This document shows positions 8,231 to 9,312 of a DNA stretch of 9,312 nucleotides, in pieces (the stretch's first letter is position 1; every line of letters begins with the position of its first letter). The position numbers and the translations under genes were made by a program. Source of the stretch: Zoogloeaceae bacterium (GTDB lineage: Bacteria > Pseudomonadota > Gammaproteobacteria > Burkholderiales > Rhodocyclaceae); contig JAITJU010000112.1 in assembly GCA_031278735.1 (NCBI GenBank), forward strand, positions 1 to 9,312, given 5' to 3'. The notes under the pieces were generated by a model. That model ran no database searches and was not told the DNA's origin. It worked only from the letters and a program-made list of their open reading frames with translations.

Positions 8231-8851
8231 ATGGATCATTACCTCGATCTCCGCCCCCGCCCCGATCCGGAATTTCCCGCCGCCCACCTGATGAGCGCCT
8301 TATTCGCCAAGCTGCATCGCGCCCTGGTTGCCCTGCCCGACGTCAACATCGGCGTCAGTTTTCCCGATGTCGACGAGCATTGCCCCAGTCTGGGAGAACG
8401 TCTGCGTCTGCACGGCAGTCGCGCCGCGTTGGAAGGGCTGATGCAACAATCCTGGCTGCAAGGGATGCGCGACCATCTGGGGTTGGGCGAAATCTCCCCA
8501 GTGCCGGCAAACGCGCAATATCGCCAAGTTAGTCGCGTGCAAACCAAGAGCAGTCCGGAACGTCTGCGCCGTCGACAAATGCGTCGCCATCCAGAATTGA
8601 GCGAAGCGGAAGTCCGACAGGCTGCGCTGCAACGCTTGCGGGACAGGCACGAAGAACTCAGTGAAGAGGAAGCGAACAGCCGTATTGATCGCGGCCAGCG
8701 ACTGACCTTGCCGTTCATTCCCCTGCGCAGCCAAAGCACCGGCCAGCCTTTCCGCCTCTTCATCCGCCACGGTCCCCTGCAATCCAAACCGAAATTCGGA
8801 AACTTCAACCGCTATGGTTTGAGCAACGGCCCAACAGTTCCCTGGTTTTGA
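8231..8851 (+). CDS. csy4: Csy4 (Cas6f), crRNA-processing endoribonuclease
   Basis: 206 residues. Csy4 cuts the array transcript at the 3' base of each repeat hairpin and stays bound to the product. His29 (general base in P. aeruginosa Csy4) is in place, as are Arg102 and Gln104 of SRVQTKS (101-107), Arg115 and Arg119 of the arginine helix RLRRRQMRRH (111-120), Ser167 and Ser169 in RSQSTGQ, Phe174, Tyr195 in NRYGLSNG and the terminal VPWF. Residues after the arginine helix are offset by exactly +19 from P. aeruginosa numbering (S148, F155, Y176; 187 residues), so all the extra length sits between about 120 and 160. There, RHPELSEAEV (119-128) and RHEELSEEEA (139-148) look like two copies of one element. 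The start is ATG 8231, with AAGGA (8219-8223) inside the end of csy3 and 7 bases upstream. Last cas gene before the leader. Confidence 0.97.
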   Translation: MDHYLDLRPRPDPEFPAAHLMSALFAKLHRALVALPDVNIGVSFPDVDEHCPSLGERLRLHGSRAALEGLMQQSWLQGMRDHLGLGEISPVPANAQYRQVSRVQTKSSPERLRRRQMRRHPELSEAEVRQAALQRLRDRHEELSEEEANSRIDRGQRLTLPFIPLRSQSTGQPFRLFIRHGPLQSKPKFGNFNRYGLSNGPTVPWF

Positions 8852-8882
8852 ACCCTTTTTTTGGGATAGCGTTGAGTTCGCA

Positions 8883-8910
8883 TTGAAATCAATAAGTTAT
8901 GGGATATAGG
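8883..8910 (+). promoter_or_regulatory. Candidate promoter for the CRISPR array
   Basis: TTGAAA (8883-8888, 5/6 to a sigma-70 -35) and TATAGG (8905-8910, 4/6 to a -10) are separated by 16 bp. Initiation near 8917 would transcribe the array from inside the leader. The -35 overlaps the distal IHF-like site. A second TTGAAA at 8949-8954 lacks a good -10 at the right distance. Weak sequence evidence only. Confidence 0.3.
8887..8899 (+). promoter_or_regulatory. IHF-like binding site, leader-distal
   Basis: AATCAATAAGTTA matches the IHF consensus WATCAANNNNTTR at every specified position. It is 83 bp upstream of repeat 1. IHF is known to assist leader-directed integration in type I-E and I-F systems by bending the leader. 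Binding here is inferred from the motif and its location. Confidence 0.6.
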
Positions 8911-8953
8911 CGAAAAAAGGGTGAAAGAGTAAAAATTGCTTGTATCCATTGAA

Positions 8954-8966
8954 AAACAATGTGTTA
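8954..8966 (+). promoter_or_regulatory. IHF-like binding site, leader-proximal
   Basis: AAACAATGTGTTA matches WATCAANNNNTTR with one mismatch (A for T at the third position). It ends 16 bp before repeat 1, where an IHF-induced bend would present upstream leader DNA to a Cas1-Cas2/3 complex at the leader-repeat junction. It is 67 bp centre-to-centre from the distal site. Inferred from motif and position. Confidence 0.45.
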
Positions 8967-8982
8967 CACGTTTTAGCAGATA

Positions 8983-9311
8983 GTTCACAGCCGCATAGGC
9001 TGCTCAGAAAGGCTGGTGATGCTGGTGATGCTGGTGATGCTTGTTCACAGCCGCATAGGCTGCTCAGAAAAAGGAAATGCCGCGTATTCCGTTGGCGGCG
9101 AGGTTCACAGCCGCATAGGCTGCTCAGAAATTCTTCCTGCTCAAGTTTATCGATCTGTCTTTTGTTCACAGCCGCATAGGCTGCTCAGAAACTGCCATTC
9201 CCGGATGGAGCATTCGCCCTGGTGTTCACAGCCGCATAGGCTGCTCAGAAATACGTCAAGACGCCATGATGGACGAACCTGTTGTTCACAGCCGCATAGG
9301 CTGCTCAGAAA
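8983..9311 (+). CRISPR. Type I-F CRISPR array, leader-proximal part (six identical 28-bp repeats, runs off window)
   Basis: Repeats lie at 8983-9010, 9043-9070, 9103-9130, 9164-9191, 9224-9251 and 9284-9311, all identical. Each reads GTTCA, stem arm CAGCC, loop GCATA, stem arm GGCTG, tail CTCAGAAA. The 5-bp stem with 5-base loop, 28-bp length and AGAAA ending are the subtype I-F repeat form. By analogy Csy4 cuts after the G at repeat position 20, leaving an 8-nt 5' handle CUCAGAAA. Spacers are 9011-9042 (32), 9071-9102 (32), 9131-9163 (33), 9192-9223 (32) and 9252-9283 (32); a sixth starts at 9312. The array is on the same strand as the cas genes. The lack of repeat decay fits the leader-proximal end of an active array. 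I saw no match between any spacer and the rest of the window. Confidence 0.99.
9011..9042 (+). other. Spacer 1: tandem-repeat spacer with collagen-like coding potential
   Basis: This leader-adjacent spacer is G, then three copies of the 9-bp unit GCTGGTGAT (9012-9038), then GCTT. In the frame starting at 9012 it reads Ala-Gly-Asp three times and then Ala, i.e. Gly-Asp-Ala triplets of the Gly-X-Y collagen-like kind found in some phage tail-fibre proteins and some bacterial surface proteins. The source is unknown; the phage tail-fibre idea is inference. Confidence 0.6.
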
Positions 9312-9312
9312 T

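Larger units (their letters stand above)
8852..8922. repeat. Perfect 10-bp inverted repeat in the leader
   Basis: ACCCTTTTTT (8852-8861) and AAAAAAGGGT (8913-8922) are exact reverse complements separated by 51 bp. They flank the upstream IHF-like site (8887-8899), so an IHF bend there could bring the arms near each other. In RNA they could pair as a weak stem, but no T-run follows the second arm, so a terminator is unlikely. A GGGATA hexamer also occurs twice in this interval (8863-8868 and 8901-8906). The function is unknown. Confidence 0.6.
8852..8982 (+). promoter_or_regulatory. CRISPR leader
   Basis: 131 bp between the csy4 stop and the first repeat, clearly richer in A/T than the genes, with no supported coding frame. 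It opens with ACCC followed by seven T, a pattern I remember from other I-F leaders just after csy4. It holds a 10-bp inverted repeat, two IHF-like sites and a candidate promoter (separate entries). The leader drives array transcription and directs new spacers to the first repeat. Because it lies on the left of the array, spacer 1 is expected to be the newest. Confidence 0.88.

Noticed and set aside
277..8851. Transposon-associated I-F3 or a minimal I-F2 variant
   Set aside because: Cas1, Cas2-3, Csy1 and separate Csy2, Csy3 and Csy4 are all present with catalytic residues, and no tniQ or transposase gene is seen, so this is canonical I-F1.
8852..8868. Rho-independent terminator after csy4 at the ACCC-T7-GGG stretch
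   Set aside because: The T-run lies inside the would-be hairpin rather than after a stem, so it does not have terminator form; it fits a leader element better.
8897..9179. Small open frames across the array on both strands with repeated SSLCGCE or SQPHRLLRK peptides
   Set aside because: The peptide repeats are just translated CRISPR repeats and spacers; 60-bp periodicity keeps the frame open.

Overview
The window holds a complete subtype I-F1 (Csy/Ypest) CRISPR-Cas locus on the plus strand: cas1, a cas2-cas3 fusion, csy1 (cas8f), csy2 (cas5f), csy3 (cas7f), csy4 (cas6f), then an A/T-rich leader and the first six repeats of a 28-bp-repeat array that runs off the right edge. The host is most likely a G+C-rich proteobacterium (gamma- or beta-), because all six Cas proteins align closely by eye with the remembered Pseudomonas aeruginosa I-F proteins. 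The sequence does not let me name a genus.

Layout. 3-209 is the 3' end of an unrelated, unrecognised gene. 210-276 is the short upstream region of the cas operon, with a small palindrome and no convincing promoter. 277-8851 is one tightly packed operon: cas1/cas3 overlap by 4 bp, cas3-csy1 gap 22 bp, csy1/csy2 overlap by 8 bp, csy2-csy3 gap 51 bp, csy3-csy4 gap 3 bp. 8852-8982 is the leader, with a 10-bp perfect inverted repeat and two IHF-like sites (one perfect, one 12/13). 8983-9311 has six identical repeats and five spacers (32, 32, 33, 32 and 32 bp); base 9312 begins the sixth spacer.

How the parts work together. Cas1 and the Cas2 domain of Cas3 form the integration complex, which adds spacers at the leader end with IHF bending the leader. 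Csy4 cuts the array transcript after the repeat stem and stays bound to the crRNA 3' hairpin. Csy1, Csy2 and a Csy3 backbone complete the surveillance complex, which recruits Cas2-3 to nick and unwind the target. The catalytic and motif residues I looked for are present in every protein, so the system looks intact.

This is a known system type. The points worth a second look are: a swapped base pair in the repeat stem at the position read by Csy4 Gln104; a roughly 19-residue insertion in Csy4 that looks like an internal helix duplication; a leader-proximal spacer made of a 9-bp tandem repeat that would encode collagen-like Gly-Asp-Ala triplets; the two-IHF-site leader; and a drop in G+C across the end of cas3 and csy1.
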